Below, in pieces: positions 16,550 to 25,736 of a stretch of DNA of 64,000 bases. Positions within the stretch are counted from its first letter, which is position 1, and the number at the start of each line of letters is the position of its first letter. The stretch lies in assembly GCF_003313335.1 (NCBI RefSeq), contig NZ_QMHP01000005.1, forward strand, positions 62,001 through 126,000. Reading direction: 5' to 3'. The position numbers and the translations under genes are program-made. The stretch is from Pedobacter zeaxanthinifaciens (lineage in GTDB: Bacteria > Bacteroidota > Bacteroidia > Sphingobacteriales > Sphingobacteriaceae). The notes beneath the pieces are model-generated. The model did no database searches. It was not told the DNA's origin and saw only the letters and a list, made by a program, of their open reading frames with translations.

Positions 16550-17903
16550 CTATACACCAGTAGATCATAAAAAGAATTGGGAGAATTTGGCAGAAAAGTC
16601 GCAAGCCTCCCTACTGCGAATAGATAAAATTTTATTGTTGCAACGCATCATACTTTTCATGTGTGTGCTGTTCGTCATCATCTTGTTTTTACCTTGGCGA
16701 CAAACCATCCCAGGGCGTGGTACTGTTACGGCGCTAACGCCCGAAGATAGACCGCAAACTGTACAAAACCAAATTGGTGGGCGTATTGAGCGTTGGTACG
16801 TAAGTGAGGGACAAGAGGTAAAAAAAGGAGATACAATTCTAACGATTTCTGAGATCAGTCAGTCGTATTTTGACCCTAACTTACCTGTGAGGTTACAGGA
16901 ACAACTATCAGCCAAACAGGGTAGCGAAGAAGCCGCAAAACAGAAAATGCGTGCTACCCAAGCACAAATTGAAGCATTAAACCGTGGGGTAAAACTTCAG
17001 CTGGTAGCTGCCGAAAACAAAGTGAAACAAAGTATCAATCAGGTGAGGACAGATAGTGCCGATTTGGTGGCAGTAAAACAATTGTACGCCATCAGTTTAG
17101 CTAGGCTAGAACGTTATGAGAAAGGTTTTAAAGATGGATTGTTCTCTTTAACGGATATTGAAAGTAGAAGACTAAGCGTACAAAATGATAATGCAAAAGT
17201 AATTGCGCAAGAAAATAAGTTAAATACATCCCGACAAGCTTTATTGAATGCCCGCATTGATTTGGACAACACTCGGGTGAAGTACCAAGAAAGCGTGGCT
17301 AAAGCCCAATCAGACATGGGAACGGCTTTATCTGGACAGGCAACAGCACAAGGCGATATTGCCAAATTGCGCAATGAGATTGCCAATATTGACTTCAGAC
17401 GTGGTTTATACGTAGTGAGAGCGCCGCAAAATGGTTACATCATCAAAACCTTAAAAGCTGGCCTTGGCGAAACCATTAAAGATGGCGAATCAGTAGCTAC
17501 ACTTCAGCCTAAAAACCCACAGGTTGCCGCTGAAATTTATGTAAACGCCATGGACGTACCCTTAATTGAAGGTAATAACGGTGTCCGATTGCAATTTGAA
17601 GGATGGCCGTCGGTACAGTTTTCAGGGTGGCCATCGGTAGCAGTTGGCACATTTGCAGGAAGTGTATTTTCTATTGATAAAATGGCGAGCCCTAACGGAA
17701 CTTACCGCGTATTAGTGCGCCAAACATTACCTGTACCAAAAGCGGATGAGCCTTGGCCAATACAATTAAGGCAAGGTTCAGGTGTGTATGGCAGGGTAAT
17801 TTTAAACTCAGTGCCAGTTTGGTACGAGATATGGCGACAGCTAAATGGCTTCCCTCCTAGTCTAGAAAAAGAACCAAAAGGTGATCCAACACAGGCAAAA
17901 TAG
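16542..17903 (+). CDS. HlyD-family secretion adaptor
   Basis: Periplasmic adaptor of a type-I-secretion-like system. Seen: 453 residues; cytoplasmic N-terminus of about 35, a transmembrane helix (about 36-56, ILFMCVLFVIILFLPW), first lipoyl half IGGRIERWYVSEGQEVKKGD, a long coiled coil (about 120-280), second lipoyl half YVVRAPQNGYIIKTLKAGLG, and a beta-barrel that carries a tandem short repeat FEGWPSVQFSGWPSVAVG. It overlaps the upstream membrane domain gene by 8 bases and is followed 10 bases later by a TolC gene. The overlap strongly indicates co-translation. Confidence 0.93.
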   Translation: MANYTPVDHKKNWENLAEKSQASLLRIDKILLLQRIILFMCVLFVIILFLPWRQTIPGRGTVTALTPEDRPQTVQNQIGGRIERWYVSEGQEVKKGDTILTISEISQSYFDPNLPVRLQEQLSAKQGSEEAAKQKMRATQAQIEALNRGVKLQLVAAENKVKQSINQVRTDSADLVAVKQLYAISLARLERYEKGFKDGLFSLTDIESRRLSVQNDNAKVIAQENKLNTSRQALLNARIDLDNTRVKYQESVAKAQSDMGTALSGQATAQGDIAKLRNEIANIDFRRGLYVVRAPQNGYIIKTLKAGLGETIKDGESVATLQPKNPQVAAEIYVNAMDVPLIEGNNGVRLQFEGWPSVQFSGWPSVAVGTFAGSVFSIDKMASPNGTYRVLVRQTLPVPKADEPWPIQLRQGSGVYGRVILNSVPVWYEIWRQLNGFPPSLEKEPKGDPTQAK

Positions 17904-17913
17904 CGAAGGAGTT

Positions 17914-19332
17914 ATGAGGTTATTATCGATAATGACAATGCTGTTGTGTTTCCAAATTGGGTATGCACAGCCAAAAGTAGATACGGCCAATGTTTTTTTA
18001 CTGAAAGATTTACAGGAAATTGTTTTCCGTAACCACCCCGTAGTAAAACAAGCGGCGCTACTTAGCGAAACTGCTCGTGCCAATGTAATGCAATCGCTAG
18101 GCTTTTTCGACCCTTCTTTGAAAGCGGGTTTCGATAGAAAAATGTTTGGTGAAAATGAATATTATAACCGCTGGACCAGTGAGTTAAAAGTACCCTTGTG
18201 GCTAGCTGGCGCTGATTTAAAAGTAGGTTACGACAGAAATGTAGGTGAATTTACTAATCCGGAAACGCAAACTTCAACAGCTGGATTAGGCGCTGTAGGC
18301 ATTAGTATTCCTTTAGGTCAAGGCTTATTGATTGATTCAAGAAGAAATACTTTGAGGCAAGCAAAAGTGATGGTAAATTATGCTGAAGCGGAAAGGGTAA
18401 AGCAGATTAACACCATTTGGTACAACATTGCTAAAGATTATTGGAACTGGTATTTTACCTATCATCAGTTTCAATTGGTGAATGAAGGTTTAGATTTGGC
18501 ACAAAAAAGATTCAAGGCCATCAGTCAGCAGACTTCATTGGGAGATAAGGCAAGTATCGATTCTGTGGAAGCTGCAATTACAGTGCAAGATCGCCAAATA
18601 CAATTCGAAAAAACCAAAATTGACCTGTTAAATGCCAGGTTAACGCTATCGAACCATTTATGGGGGGATAATGCACAGCCTTTAGAGCTACCCACTACAG
18701 CAAAACCGCCGCAACGAATTGAAGTAGTGGAACAGCCAAATCAGTTGGTACTTGATTCACTCCTTAATTTTGCAGAACAACAGCACCCTGAAATCGTGAA
18801 ATTGCGTACCAAAGGCAGTCAGCTGGAGATAGAAAGACAGTACCGTAGCGAAATGCTTAAACCAAAATTGAATATTGGAGGCTCACTACTTACTACTAGG
18901 CGCTGGTTTAACAATGATGTACCTTCTTACTACGATTTTAACTGGGGCAATCATAAAGTAGGTTTCGAATTTGCCTTTCCATTATTTTTAAGGAAAGAGC
19001 GTGGTAAACTAAAGGAGGTGAAGCTAAAGCAACTGGAAGTAGCGTATGATTTGCAGCAATCTAACCGAGAAATTAAAAATGCGGTGACTGCAAGTTATAA
19101 TAGTTTGGCAGCCTATACCCAGCAGTTGGCTACACAGGTTAAAAGTATCTCAAATCAAGAAATATTGCTCAAAGGAGAAACTTCTAAATTCAGCTTGGGT
19201 GAAAGCACCTTGTTTTTAATCAATGCCAGGGAAACCAAACTGATCGATATGAAAATTAAACGGGAGGAAATGGTATCATCTTACCAAAAAACTTTGGCCG
19301 AATTGTATTATAAGGCTGGAAGCAGGTTATAA
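17914..19332 (+). CDS. TolC-family outer membrane protein
   Basis: Outer-membrane channel of the exporter encoded upstream. The ATG at 17914 is chosen over the longer GTG frame because it begins a clear signal peptide, MRLLSIMTMLLCFQIGYAQ, and is preceded by GAAGGAG. Seen: 472 residues; two TolC-like halves with long helices (RVKQINTIWYNIAKDYWNWY, and the REIKNAVTASYNSLAAYTQQ region) and strand-rich linkers. It ends in a strong bidirectional terminator, so the operon is small protein, membrane domain, HlyD, TolC. Confidence 0.92.
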   Translation: MRLLSIMTMLLCFQIGYAQPKVDTANVFLLKDLQEIVFRNHPVVKQAALLSETARANVMQSLGFFDPSLKAGFDRKMFGENEYYNRWTSELKVPLWLAGADLKVGYDRNVGEFTNPETQTSTAGLGAVGISIPLGQGLLIDSRRNTLRQAKVMVNYAEAERVKQINTIWYNIAKDYWNWYFTYHQFQLVNEGLDLAQKRFKAISQQTSLGDKASIDSVEAAITVQDRQIQFEKTKIDLLNARLTLSNHLWGDNAQPLELPTTAKPPQRIEVVEQPNQLVLDSLLNFAEQQHPEIVKLRTKGSQLEIERQYRSEMLKPKLNIGGSLLTTRRWFNNDVPSYYDFNWGNHKVGFEFAFPLFLRKERGKLKEVKLKQLEVAYDLQQSNREIKNAVTASYNSLAAYTQQLATQVKSISNQEILLKGETSKFSLGESTLFLINARETKLIDMKIKREEMVSSYQKTLAELYYKAGSRL

Positions 19333-19366
19333 AAAAAGGACAATGCGTATGGCATTGTCCTTTTTT
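19332..19366. terminator. Bidirectional terminator
   Basis: Perfect 15-bp stem AAAAAAGGACAATGC / GCATTGTCCTTTTTT with loop GTATG-like bases, with A- and T-runs on both sides. It serves the TolC gene on plus and the bacilliredoxin gene on minus. Confidence 0.93.
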
Positions 19367-19381
19367 AGTTTTCAATAGCTA

Positions 19382-19792
19382 CTAGCAATACTGCTCAAAA
19401 GCACCAACTAGGTTTTCGGCAATCATTTGTGCCGGACGGCCTTCAATTTGGTGACGTTCAATCATGTGAACCAATTTACCATCTTTAAATAAAGCCATAG
19501 CTGGTGAAGATGGAGGGAAAGGCATCATAAATGATCTTGCTCTATCAACAGCATCTTTTTCCATACCTGCAAAAACAGTTACCAATTTATCTGGATGTTT
19601 AACATTAGCAGCCGCTAGCTTTGCAGCCGGACGAGCATTTGCAGCAGCACAACCGCAAACAGAATTAACCACTACAAAAACGGTACCTTCGCTTTGAATC
19701 GCTTGATCAACCTCTTCGGCAGTTTTCAATTCTTCAAAACCAACGTTGGTTAACTCGGCACGCATTGGCGCAACTAAATATTCTGGATACAT
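19382..19792 (-). CDS. Bacilliredoxin BrxA/BrxB family
   Basis: Thiol-disulfide protein that removes bacillithiol from S-bacillithiolated proteins. Seen: 136 residues; VVNSVCGCAAANARPA carries the characteristic CGC active site (about residues 52-54); FPPSSPAMALFKDGKLVHMIERHQIEG is the family's C-terminal thioredoxin-like part. Full YphP/YqiW length. The presence of bshC at 47.9 kb in the same window supports bacillithiol use by this organism. Single-gene unit with its own promoter and a shared terminator. Confidence 0.95.
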   Translation of the reverse strand: MYPEYLVAPMRAELTNVGFEELKTAEEVDQAIQSEGTVFVVVNSVCGCAAANARPAAKLAAANVKHPDKLVTVFAGMEKDAVDRARSFMMPFPPSSPAMALFKDGKLVHMIERHQIEGRPAQMIAENLVGAFEQYC

Positions 19793-19815
19793 ATCTATTT
19801 TTTAAAATGAAGCCA

Positions 19816-19845
19816 CAAAAATAATGAATTTGTATAGGTTTTCAA
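19816..19845 (-). promoter_or_regulatory. Promoter of bacilliredoxin gene
   Basis: On the minus strand TTG (19843-19845) is followed after 19 bases by TATTTTTG (19816-19823), an exact -7 match; the ATG begins about 24 bases downstream. Both elements and spacing agree with Bacteroidota sigma-A promoters. Confidence 0.6.
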
Positions 19846-19920
19846 CTTTCCATCGTTCTAATAAACAGTTTTAACAATACAATGATATTATCGCCATGCG
19901 TTATATATTACTGAAAATCA

Positions 19921-19928
19921 TATATTTG
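19921..19928 (+). promoter_or_regulatory. Promoter -7 element of M23 peptidase-bactofilin operon
   Basis: TATATTTG matches TAnnTTTG, 28 bases before the ATG of the M23 gene. No clear -33 element was seen. Confidence 0.4.
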
Positions 19929-19956
19929 TTTACTAACCAAACTAAAAATTTAATCT

Positions 19957-20793
19957 ATGTCTATGAAGAAGGATAAGACAACTATCATCTTCCTTGATAA
20001 AAACCAACATTACGCCAAGCCGTTTCAGGTCAAAACATTTTATGTTAAGCATTGGAAAAAGTTTGTAACCGCACTTTTTTTAACGCTTTGTGGCTTAGTA
20101 GGTATCATTATGCATTTGGTAAAAGCTAAGGCCGAAATGCAATTATCCAATCAAAAGCTTGCATTATTACTTGAAAACCACCAAAAAGAGGTAATTCAAA
20201 TGGATACATCGGCTATTAAAAAGCACTATTTGGCTATTGATGAAAAACTGAAAACCATTAATAAATACCTGAAAGCAAGAGGCTTAAAACCAACGCCTGC
20301 AAATCAGGGAGGCACAGAGGATAATGAATTAGGCAGCACCGAAGAAATAGGTACATTTTATGATGAATATTTGAACCGGATGATTAGGCTAGTTGGCTTT
20401 ACACCAATGGGCTATCCTCATAAAGGCCGCATCAGTTCCACTTATGGACACCGGGAAAATCCTTTTACTGGCGAAAATATAGAAAGTCACAAAGGCTTGG
20501 ATATCAAAGGAAATTATGGTGAAATTGTAAAAACTACTGCCAACGGCACTGTAAAATTTGCTAGCCGAAGAGGTGGTTATGGCAACTGCATCATCATCAA
20601 TCACGGCAATGGCTTCGAAACCTATTACGGACACTTATCAAAAATTGTGGTGAGGGCAGGACAGAAAGTTAATGCCGGTCAAATTATTGGCAATATTGGC
20701 TCTACAGGGCGTTCAACTGGCCCACACTTACATTACGAAGTGCATAGAAACGGAAAAATTGTCAACCCAAAAACTTACTTAAGCCTAGAATAA
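19957..20793 (+). CDS. M23-family metallopeptidase, membrane anchored
   Basis: Predicted zinc endopeptidase acting on peptidoglycan cross-links. Seen: 278 residues; a basic cytoplasmic N-terminus of about 35, one transmembrane helix (about 36-54), a coiled-coil stretch (about 55-105), then the LytM/M23 domain: ISSTYGHRENPFTG, HKGLDIKG (zinc HxxxD), YGHLSKI and GPHLHYEVHRNGK (HxH zinc/catalytic pair), ending in NPKTYL. All zinc ligands are present, so it should be active. One base separates it from the bactofilin gene, a conserved pairing in which the filament localises the peptidase. Confidence 0.95.
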   Translation: MSMKKDKTTIIFLDKNQHYAKPFQVKTFYVKHWKKFVTALFLTLCGLVGIIMHLVKAKAEMQLSNQKLALLLENHQKEVIQMDTSAIKKHYLAIDEKLKTINKYLKARGLKPTPANQGGTEDNELGSTEEIGTFYDEYLNRMIRLVGFTPMGYPHKGRISSTYGHRENPFTGENIESHKGLDIKGNYGEIVKTTANGTVKFASRRGGYGNCIIINHGNGFETYYGHLSKIVVRAGQKVNAGQIIGNIGSTGRSTGPHLHYEVHRNGKIVNPKTYLSLE

Positions 20794-20794
20794 C

Positions 20795-21187
20795 ATGTTC
20801 AAAAAAAAAGAAACTAAATCCTTAAATCTCAACCAGCAAGAAATATCCACCTTAATTGGCTACGGCTATGAAATTACTGGCGAAATTAACGGTACTTCCA
20901 TTATCCGCATCGATGGTAAAGTGACTGGCAATGTCACCACTGAGGGCGGACTGATTTTAGGCGACAAAGGCGTAATTATTGGTAACATCAAAACCAAATC
21001 AGCCATTATTTACGGCACTGTAACTGGTAATGTACAAGCAATGCAACTAGAAATTAAAAAAACTGGGGTGGTAAATGGCGATATCAAAACGGAAACACTT
21101 GAGATAGAGTTAGGAGCGCAGTACAATGGTAAATTAGAGATGAAGCAGCTGATTAAGGCCGAGGAGAAAGCATTAAAAGCGGTGTAA
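20795..21187 (+). CDS. Bactofilin (polymer-forming cytoskeletal protein)
   Basis: Self-polymerising beta-helix scaffold that positions cell-wall enzymes. Seen: 130 residues; core of about 90 residues with regularly spaced Gly and beta-branched residues (IIRIDGKVTGNVTTEGGLIL, GVIIGNIKTKSAIIYGTVTG), flanked by unstructured basic N- and C-termini. This is normal bactofilin length. It is directly downstream of the M23 peptidase gene. Confidence 0.94.
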   Translation: MFKKKETKSLNLNQQEISTLIGYGYEITGEINGTSIIRIDGKVTGNVTTEGGLILGDKGVIIGNIKTKSAIIYGTVTGNVQAMQLEIKKTGVVNGDIKTETLEIELGAQYNGKLEMKQLIKAEEKALKAV

Positions 21188-21193
21188 ATGGAA

Positions 21194-21218
21194 GAAGCCT
21201 CGAAAAAATCGAGGCTTC
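21194..21218. terminator. Hairpin between convergent genes
   Basis: Perfect 10-bp stem GAAGCCTCGA / TCGAGGCTTC with a loop of five A. The T-run after it is poor, so termination on plus is only probable. Confidence 0.6.
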
Positions 21219-21239
21219 TCCTATTATCTTTAAACTGGA

Positions 21240-21698
21240 TTAGCGATTTTGCATTTCCATAATCAATTCCTTCATAGCCTCTTGATCTTTTAGCATATCA
21301 AATCCAAAGGTGATAATGATGATAACGCATGCAATTAGTGTGATAGCACTTAACACCAAACCAACAATAGCGCATATCCTACCTGCTCTTAAGTTTTTGT
21401 AAGAACTCTCCGTATACATGCCAACATTAGCTAGATACAATCTTGTATCTTTATTTCCTAATACTATGGCAATAATTCCTAAAATCAAACTTATTATACC
21501 ATAGAAACAGCAGCATGTTACAATGGATAAAATACCCATCACCAATACCGCAGTAGCATTGGGCAATGGTAACTGCATACCTTCGTAGCCAAAGTTCCCT
21601 CCTTTTGGTGGAAACGCATTACCTTCAAAAGGTTGCTTAGCAAACGGCTGTCCTTGATCTGGGTTTTGTGGCACTTGGCCTTCTTGTTCTTCTGACAT
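21240..21698 (-). CDS. CCC-motif membrane protein
   Basis: Small membrane protein of a Bacteroidota family named for its Cys triplet; function unknown. Seen: 152 residues; hydrophilic Pro/Gln/Gly-rich N-terminus (about 1-45), a helix pair with ILSIVTCCCFYGIISLILGII (CCC at about 61-63), a conserved polar linker NPGMYTESSYKNLRAGRI-like segment, and a second membrane segment (about 110-132). The DUF4190-like layout is common next to DUF2752 genes, and here the DUF2752 gene ends one base upstream of this start. Confidence 0.85.
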   Translation of the reverse strand: MSEEQEGQVPQNPDQGQPFAKQPFEGNAFPPKGGNFGYEGMQLPLPNATAVLVMGILSIVTCCCFYGIISLILGIIAIVLGNKDTRLYLANVGMYTESSYKNLRAGRICAIVGLVLSAITLIACVIIIITFGFDMLKDQEAMKELIMEMQNR

Positions 21699-21699
21699 T

Positions 21700-22053
21700 T
21701 TAAATAATTTGTAGGTGATAAACTTTATAAATATAATTAATTATGATAATTGAGGAAACAAAAATGTACATTACTTTAAGTACGAAAGCCCCGTTTTTGA
21801 AATCGAACTTTAAGTGCAGCAACATATAAACCAGCAAAGCTATAAAGGGAATTGTAGCCGGATAAAACTTAAAAGACTGTACTAAGTTGCCCTTAAGTAA
21901 GGCAATAAATGAACGTTGAAAACCGCAGCCGGGGCAATCTAATCCGGTTAGGCTTTTAAAAGGACAAGTGAGCAGGTGTTTTTCCAACCAATGGATAATT
22001 CCACCGGCCTCAGTAAGTATCAAAAAAAGCATTACCGTAAACATACCTCTCAT
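21700..22053 (-). CDS. DUF2752 membrane protein
   Basis: Small inner-membrane protein of unknown function. Seen: 117 residues with three hydrophobic segments and the diagnostic LTCPFKSLTGLDCPGCGFQR (about residues 28-47), two Cys motifs shared by DUF2752 proteins. Overlap-like spacing with the CCC-motif gene suggests one transcript. An internal Met (about residue 8) is an alternative start. Confidence 0.88.
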   Translation of the reverse strand: MRGMFTVMLFLILTEAGGIIHWLEKHLLTCPFKSLTGLDCPGCGFQRSFIALLKGNLVQSFKFYPATIPFIALLVYMLLHLKFDFKNGAFVLKVMYIFVSSIIIINYIYKVYHLQII

Positions 22054-22208
22054 AATGGCTAAAATATAAAATAGTTCCGAATTGGCTTGCTTTAAATCGG
22101 ATACTATTGAAATTTAAAATAAATGAGACAGGAATTAACTCAACTCCACTGTCAAGCACTTTGAAACTGAATCAAAATTCAATAGATTTAACCATAATTT
22201 ATACAGAA

Positions 22209-22967
22209 ATGAAGAAACTCCTATTGCTTGCCATGTCGTTAATGGCACTACAAACTTGGGCACAAAAACCAGAAGATACAGAAGTTTACCAACCAGTACC
22301 ACCTAAAGTGAGTACCGGAAAAGTGTTTTCAGATGCGCCTTCAGATGCGTTGATACTTTTTGATGGCAAAAACTTAGACCAGTGGGTATCAGTAAAAGAT
22401 AAAAGCAAACCTGCACAGTGGACTATTGATAACGGTGCATTCACTGTAAAAAAGGGAACTGGAAATATCGAAACTAAGAAAGCCTTTTTGAATTATCAAT
22501 TGCATTTGGAGTGGAAAATTCCAGCAAACATTACGGGAAAAGGTCAAGCCAGAGGTAATAGTGGTTTGTTCTTAGCCTCAACCGGTGGCGGCGATGATGG
22601 TTACGAGCTACAAATTTTAGATAACTACAACAATGACACCTATGTTAACGGACAAGCAGGTAGCATTTACAAACAGTTTGTGCCATTGGCCAATGCCAAT
22701 AAAAAACCTGGAGAGTGGCAAACTTACGATGTAATTTGGACTGCTCCTACTTTCAATACTGATGGTTCAATTAAAACTCCTGCAAGAGTAACCGTTTTAT
22801 TTAATGGCGTTTTAGTACAAAACAATGCAGTACTTACCGGCCCAACGCAGTATATTGGCGCCCCATCGTATAAAAAAGCTCACGGTGCTTGTCCTATCAA
22901 ACTACAAGATCATGGTGACCCAAGTGAACCGATTAGCTTTAGAAATATTTGGATAAGAGAACTGTAG
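22209..22967 (+). CDS. DUF1080 (3-keto-disaccharide hydrolase-like) secreted protein
   Basis: Secreted LamG-like beta-sandwich protein. The ATG at 22209 is preferred over the longer frame because it opens the signal peptide MKKLLLLAMSLMALQTWAQ. Seen: 252 residues; SDALILFDGKNLDQWVSVKD, NIETKKAFLNYQLHLEWKIP, GNSGLFLASTGGGDDGYELQ and the C-terminal PISFRNIWIREL are the typical DUF1080 segments. Members in Bacteroidota PULs act on glycans and some cleave 3-keto-disaccharides; no partner dehydrogenase is adjacent, so the substrate is open. It stands alone. Confidence 0.9.
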   Translation: MKKLLLLAMSLMALQTWAQKPEDTEVYQPVPPKVSTGKVFSDAPSDALILFDGKNLDQWVSVKDKSKPAQWTIDNGAFTVKKGTGNIETKKAFLNYQLHLEWKIPANITGKGQARGNSGLFLASTGGGDDGYELQILDNYNNDTYVNGQAGSIYKQFVPLANANKKPGEWQTYDVIWTAPTFNTDGSIKTPARVTVLFNGVLVQNNAVLTGPTQYIGAPSYKKAHGACPIKLQDHGDPSEPISFRNIWIREL

Positions 22968-23068
22968 CCGTACAAGCATTGGCGTTAATTTTACCGTACA
23001 ACTATTTTACGCACAGCTACTTTAAAGCTCACAAACCATCATCAATTTGTAAAGCAAAATATATTAAA

Positions 23069-23099
23069 TTGTTATTGATAAAGGCATCACGTAACTTTG
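23069..23099 (+). promoter_or_regulatory. Promoter of ahcY
   Basis: TTG (23069-23071), 20 bases, then TAACTTTG (23092-23099), an exact -7 match. Predicted start is about 20 bases before the ATG. No SAH or SAM riboswitch fits into that short leader. Confidence 0.6.
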
Positions 23100-23125
23100 C
23101 AATATAAATTTAAAACAAAAACAAT

Positions 23126-24442
23126 ATGTCATCAGTAGAGACAACTTACGTACCTTACAAAGTTAAGGACATTTCACTGGCGGAATGGGGCCGCAAAGAG
23201 ATCGAATTAGCAGAGGCAGAAATGCCAGGCTTAATGTCATTAAGAAAAGAATTTGGTCCAACAAAACCCCTAAAAGGAGCTAGAATTGCGGGATGTTTAC
23301 ACATGACTATCCAAACTGCAGTTTTAATCGAAACATTGGTAGAGTTAGGTGCTGAAGTTACCTGGTCATCATGCAACATCTTTTCTACTCAAGATCACGC
23401 TGCTGCTGCTATTGCTGCTGCCGGCATTCAAGTTTATGCTTGGAAAGGTTTAAACGAGGAAGAATTTGACTGGTGTATCGAGCAAACTTTACACTTTGGC
23501 CCTGATCAACAACCATTAAACATGATTTTGGATGATGGTGGCGATTTAACCAACATGGTATTTGATAAATATCCTGAGTTAATTGCTGGTATCAGAGGTT
23601 TATCTGAAGAAACTACTACTGGCGTACACCGCTTATACGAGCGCATGAAAAACGGCACATTGCACTTACCTGCAATTAACGTTAACGACTCGGTAACCAA
23701 ATCTAAATTTGATAATAAATACGGTTGCCGCGAATCATTAGTAGATGCAATCCGTCGTGCTACAGATGTAATGATGGCCGGTAAAGTAGCTGTTGTTGCT
23801 GGTTATGGCGATGTTGGTAAAGGTTCTGCTGCTTCATTAAGTTCACAAGGTGTACGTGTAATTGTTACTGAAATTGACCCAATTTGTGCTTTACAAGCTG
23901 CAATGGAAGGTTATGAAGTGAAAAAATTCGCTAACGCGGTTAAAGAGGCTGACATTGTAGTAACTACTACAGGTAACTGTGACATCGTTCGTGGCGAACA
24001 CTTTAAAACCATGAAAGACAAAGCTATCGTTTGTAACATTGGTCACTTTGACAATGAAATTGACATGGCTTGGTTAAACCAAAATTATGGCCATACTAAA
24101 GTTGAAATTAAACCGCAAGTTGACAAATACACCATTGATGGTAAAGACGTTATCGTTTTAGCCGAAGGTCGTTTAGTTAACTTAGGTTGCGCAACTGGTC
24201 ACCCATCTTTTGTAATGAGTAACTCGTTTACTAACCAAACTTTAGCACAACTAGAGCTTTGGACTAACGCTGCGGCTTATGAAAATAAGGTTTATGTTTT
24301 ACCTAAACACTTAGATGAAAAAGTGGCACGTTTACACTTAGAAAAAATTGGTGTAGAATTAGATGTTTTAGATCCTCACCAAGCAGAATACATTGGTGTA
24401 GCCGTTGAAGGTCCATTTAAACCGGAAGCCTACAGATACTAA
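23126..24442 (+). CDS. ahcY: Adenosylhomocysteinase (SahH)
   Basis: NAD-dependent hydrolysis of S-adenosylhomocysteine to adenosine and homocysteine, which relieves product inhibition of methyltransferases. Seen: 438 residues; [16 protein letters not shown] near the N-terminus, [17 protein letters not shown] (substrate-site segment, about 86-102), [19 protein letters not shown], the NAD-binding [10 protein letters not shown] (about 230-239), and the C-terminal KPEAYRY with the NAD-binding Lys/Tyr of the neighbouring subunit. All diagnostic features are present. Single-gene unit with strong promoter and terminator. Confidence 0.97.
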   Translation: MSSVETTYVPYKVKDISLAEWGRKEIELAEAEMPGLMSLRKEFGPTKPLKGARIAGCLHMTIQTAVLIETLVELGAEVTWSSCNIFSTQDHAAAAIAAAGIQVYAWKGLNEEEFDWCIEQTLHFGPDQQPLNMILDDGGDLTNMVFDKYPELIAGIRGLSEETTTGVHRLYERMKNGTLHLPAINVNDSVTKSKFDNKYGCRESLVDAIRRATDVMMAGKVAVVAGYGDVGKGSAASLSSQGVRVIVTEIDPICALQAAMEGYEVKKFANAVKEADIVVTTTGNCDIVRGEHFKTMKDKAIVCNIGHFDNEIDMAWLNQNYGHTKVEIKPQVDKYTIDGKDVIVLAEGRLVNLGCATGHPSFVMSNSFTNQTLAQLELWTNAAAYENKVYVLPKHLDEKVARLHLEKIGVELDVLDPHQAEYIGVAVEGPFKPEAYRY

Positions 24443-24499
24443 TTTAAGCTGAAATTCAACAATATATAGTCCTTAGGATATTTAGATTTTAATTTCAAC

Positions 24500-24532
24500 A
24501 AAAAGGATGTGCAAGTTGCACATCCTTTTTTT
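24500..24532 (+). terminator. Terminator of ahcY
   Basis: Stem AAAAGGATGTGCAA / TTGCACATCCTTTT followed by a T-run of seven. Confidence 0.92.
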
Positions 24533-24642
24533 ATGCGCCCCTTCGCTGGAATCTCTTTCAGAAAAGCATTATTATTTCCAAAATAATCTTATCTTCAACA
24601 AAATTCTCTAAAGAATTTAAACCCAATAAACTAAACCTAAAC

Positions 24643-25671
24643 ATGCATTTCTTTGAGAGAGTTCTGCAGCCGCCTACTTACGGCTGGAAAAACCAAGATG
24701 GAGATTTAATTAAACCAAGCCCTTCTCAGTTATTTAAAGAGTTTTTTAGCCGACTTAATATTTTCCGCGACAGAAGAAATTGGCTACCTTTTTTCAGTTG
24801 GCTCAAAATAATTTGCTTAATTCCTTTTTTCTTTATTTTTCTAATATACTATCTAGAATGGTGGACAGTTTTAGCTGCATTTATTTACAGTATGATTGTG
24901 ATGGGCACTCATGGCACTATTTGGCATCATCGTTATTGCACCCATGGCGCTTATACCTTCAGAAATAAATTTTGGCGTTTTATTACGCAAAATCTCACTA
25001 TCAACGTTATTCCGGAAGAAATTTATGTGGTTTCGCACCACGTTCATCATTCCCTTTCAGATAAGCCAGGCGATCCTTACAATGCACAAGGCGGTTTTCT
25101 TTACTGTTTTCTGGCGGATGTAAATCATCAACCTATTGCAAAAGATTTAAACGAAGCAGAATTTAGAAGGGTGCAACAATTGATGGAGCATACCGGCGTA
25201 ACATCTAACTCCTACACCCAATATTTAAAATGGGGCTCTTATGTCAACCCCTGGAATGCCATAGCGTCTTGGTTATTCAATTGGGCATTTTGGTACGCTG
25301 CATTTTACTTAATAGGCGGCCATGCTTTGGCCTGTACACTATTCGGTGCTGCCGGATTTTGGGGTGTGGGTGTACGTACTTTTAACTACGAAGGCCATGG
25401 CAAAGGGGAAGATAAGAAGAAAGAAGGAACCGATTACAACTGGAAAGATAACTCAATTAACCAACTTTGGCCTGGCTTTGTAGCTGGTGAGTGGCATAAC
25501 AATCATCACTTATATCCTAAAAGTGCCCGTAGTGGATTTAAGCCTCATCAAATTGATTTAGCTTGGTATTATATTAAAATGATGCATGTATTTGGGGCAG
25601 TAAAATCTTACAAATGCTTTAAAAAACAGTTTTACGCTTACCATTATTTACCGATGAAGGTAAAGCCTTAG
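24643..25671 (+). CDS. Acyl-CoA desaturase (membrane di-iron)
   Basis: Introduces a cis double bond into fatty acyl chains with O2. Seen: 342 residues; four membrane segments and the three His boxes of the stearoyl-CoA desaturase family: HHRYCTH (about 99-105), VVSHHVHHSL (HxxHH, about 129-138) and WHNNHHLYP (HxxHH, about 286-294). A long soluble C-terminus is consistent with the bacterial delta-9 type. No electron-donor gene is adjacent. Regiochemistry cannot be read from sequence. Confidence 0.93.
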   Translation: MHFFERVLQPPTYGWKNQDGDLIKPSPSQLFKEFFSRLNIFRDRRNWLPFFSWLKIICLIPFFFIFLIYYLEWWTVLAAFIYSMIVMGTHGTIWHHRYCTHGAYTFRNKFWRFITQNLTINVIPEEIYVVSHHVHHSLSDKPGDPYNAQGGFLYCFLADVNHQPIAKDLNEAEFRRVQQLMEHTGVTSNSYTQYLKWGSYVNPWNAIASWLFNWAFWYAAFYLIGGHALACTLFGAAGFWGVGVRTFNYEGHGKGEDKKKEGTDYNWKDNSINQLWPGFVAGEWHNNHHLYPKSARSGFKPHQIDLAWYYIKMMHVFGAVKSYKCFKKQFYAYHYLPMKVKP

Positions 25672-25736
25672 CAGTCAATTTATGTAACAATGAAGAGAAG
25701 AGGCAATGAGATGAACATTATCTCTATTTAGGAAGG

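Noticed and set aside
16542-17903. Hidden ATPase domain overlapping the HlyD gene
   Set aside because: The other frames contain no Walker A or LSGGQ motif and the HlyD frame has full coding character.
23041-23126. SAH or SAM riboswitch ahead of ahcY
   Set aside because: The predicted transcript start leaves only about 20 nt of leader, too short for a known aptamer.
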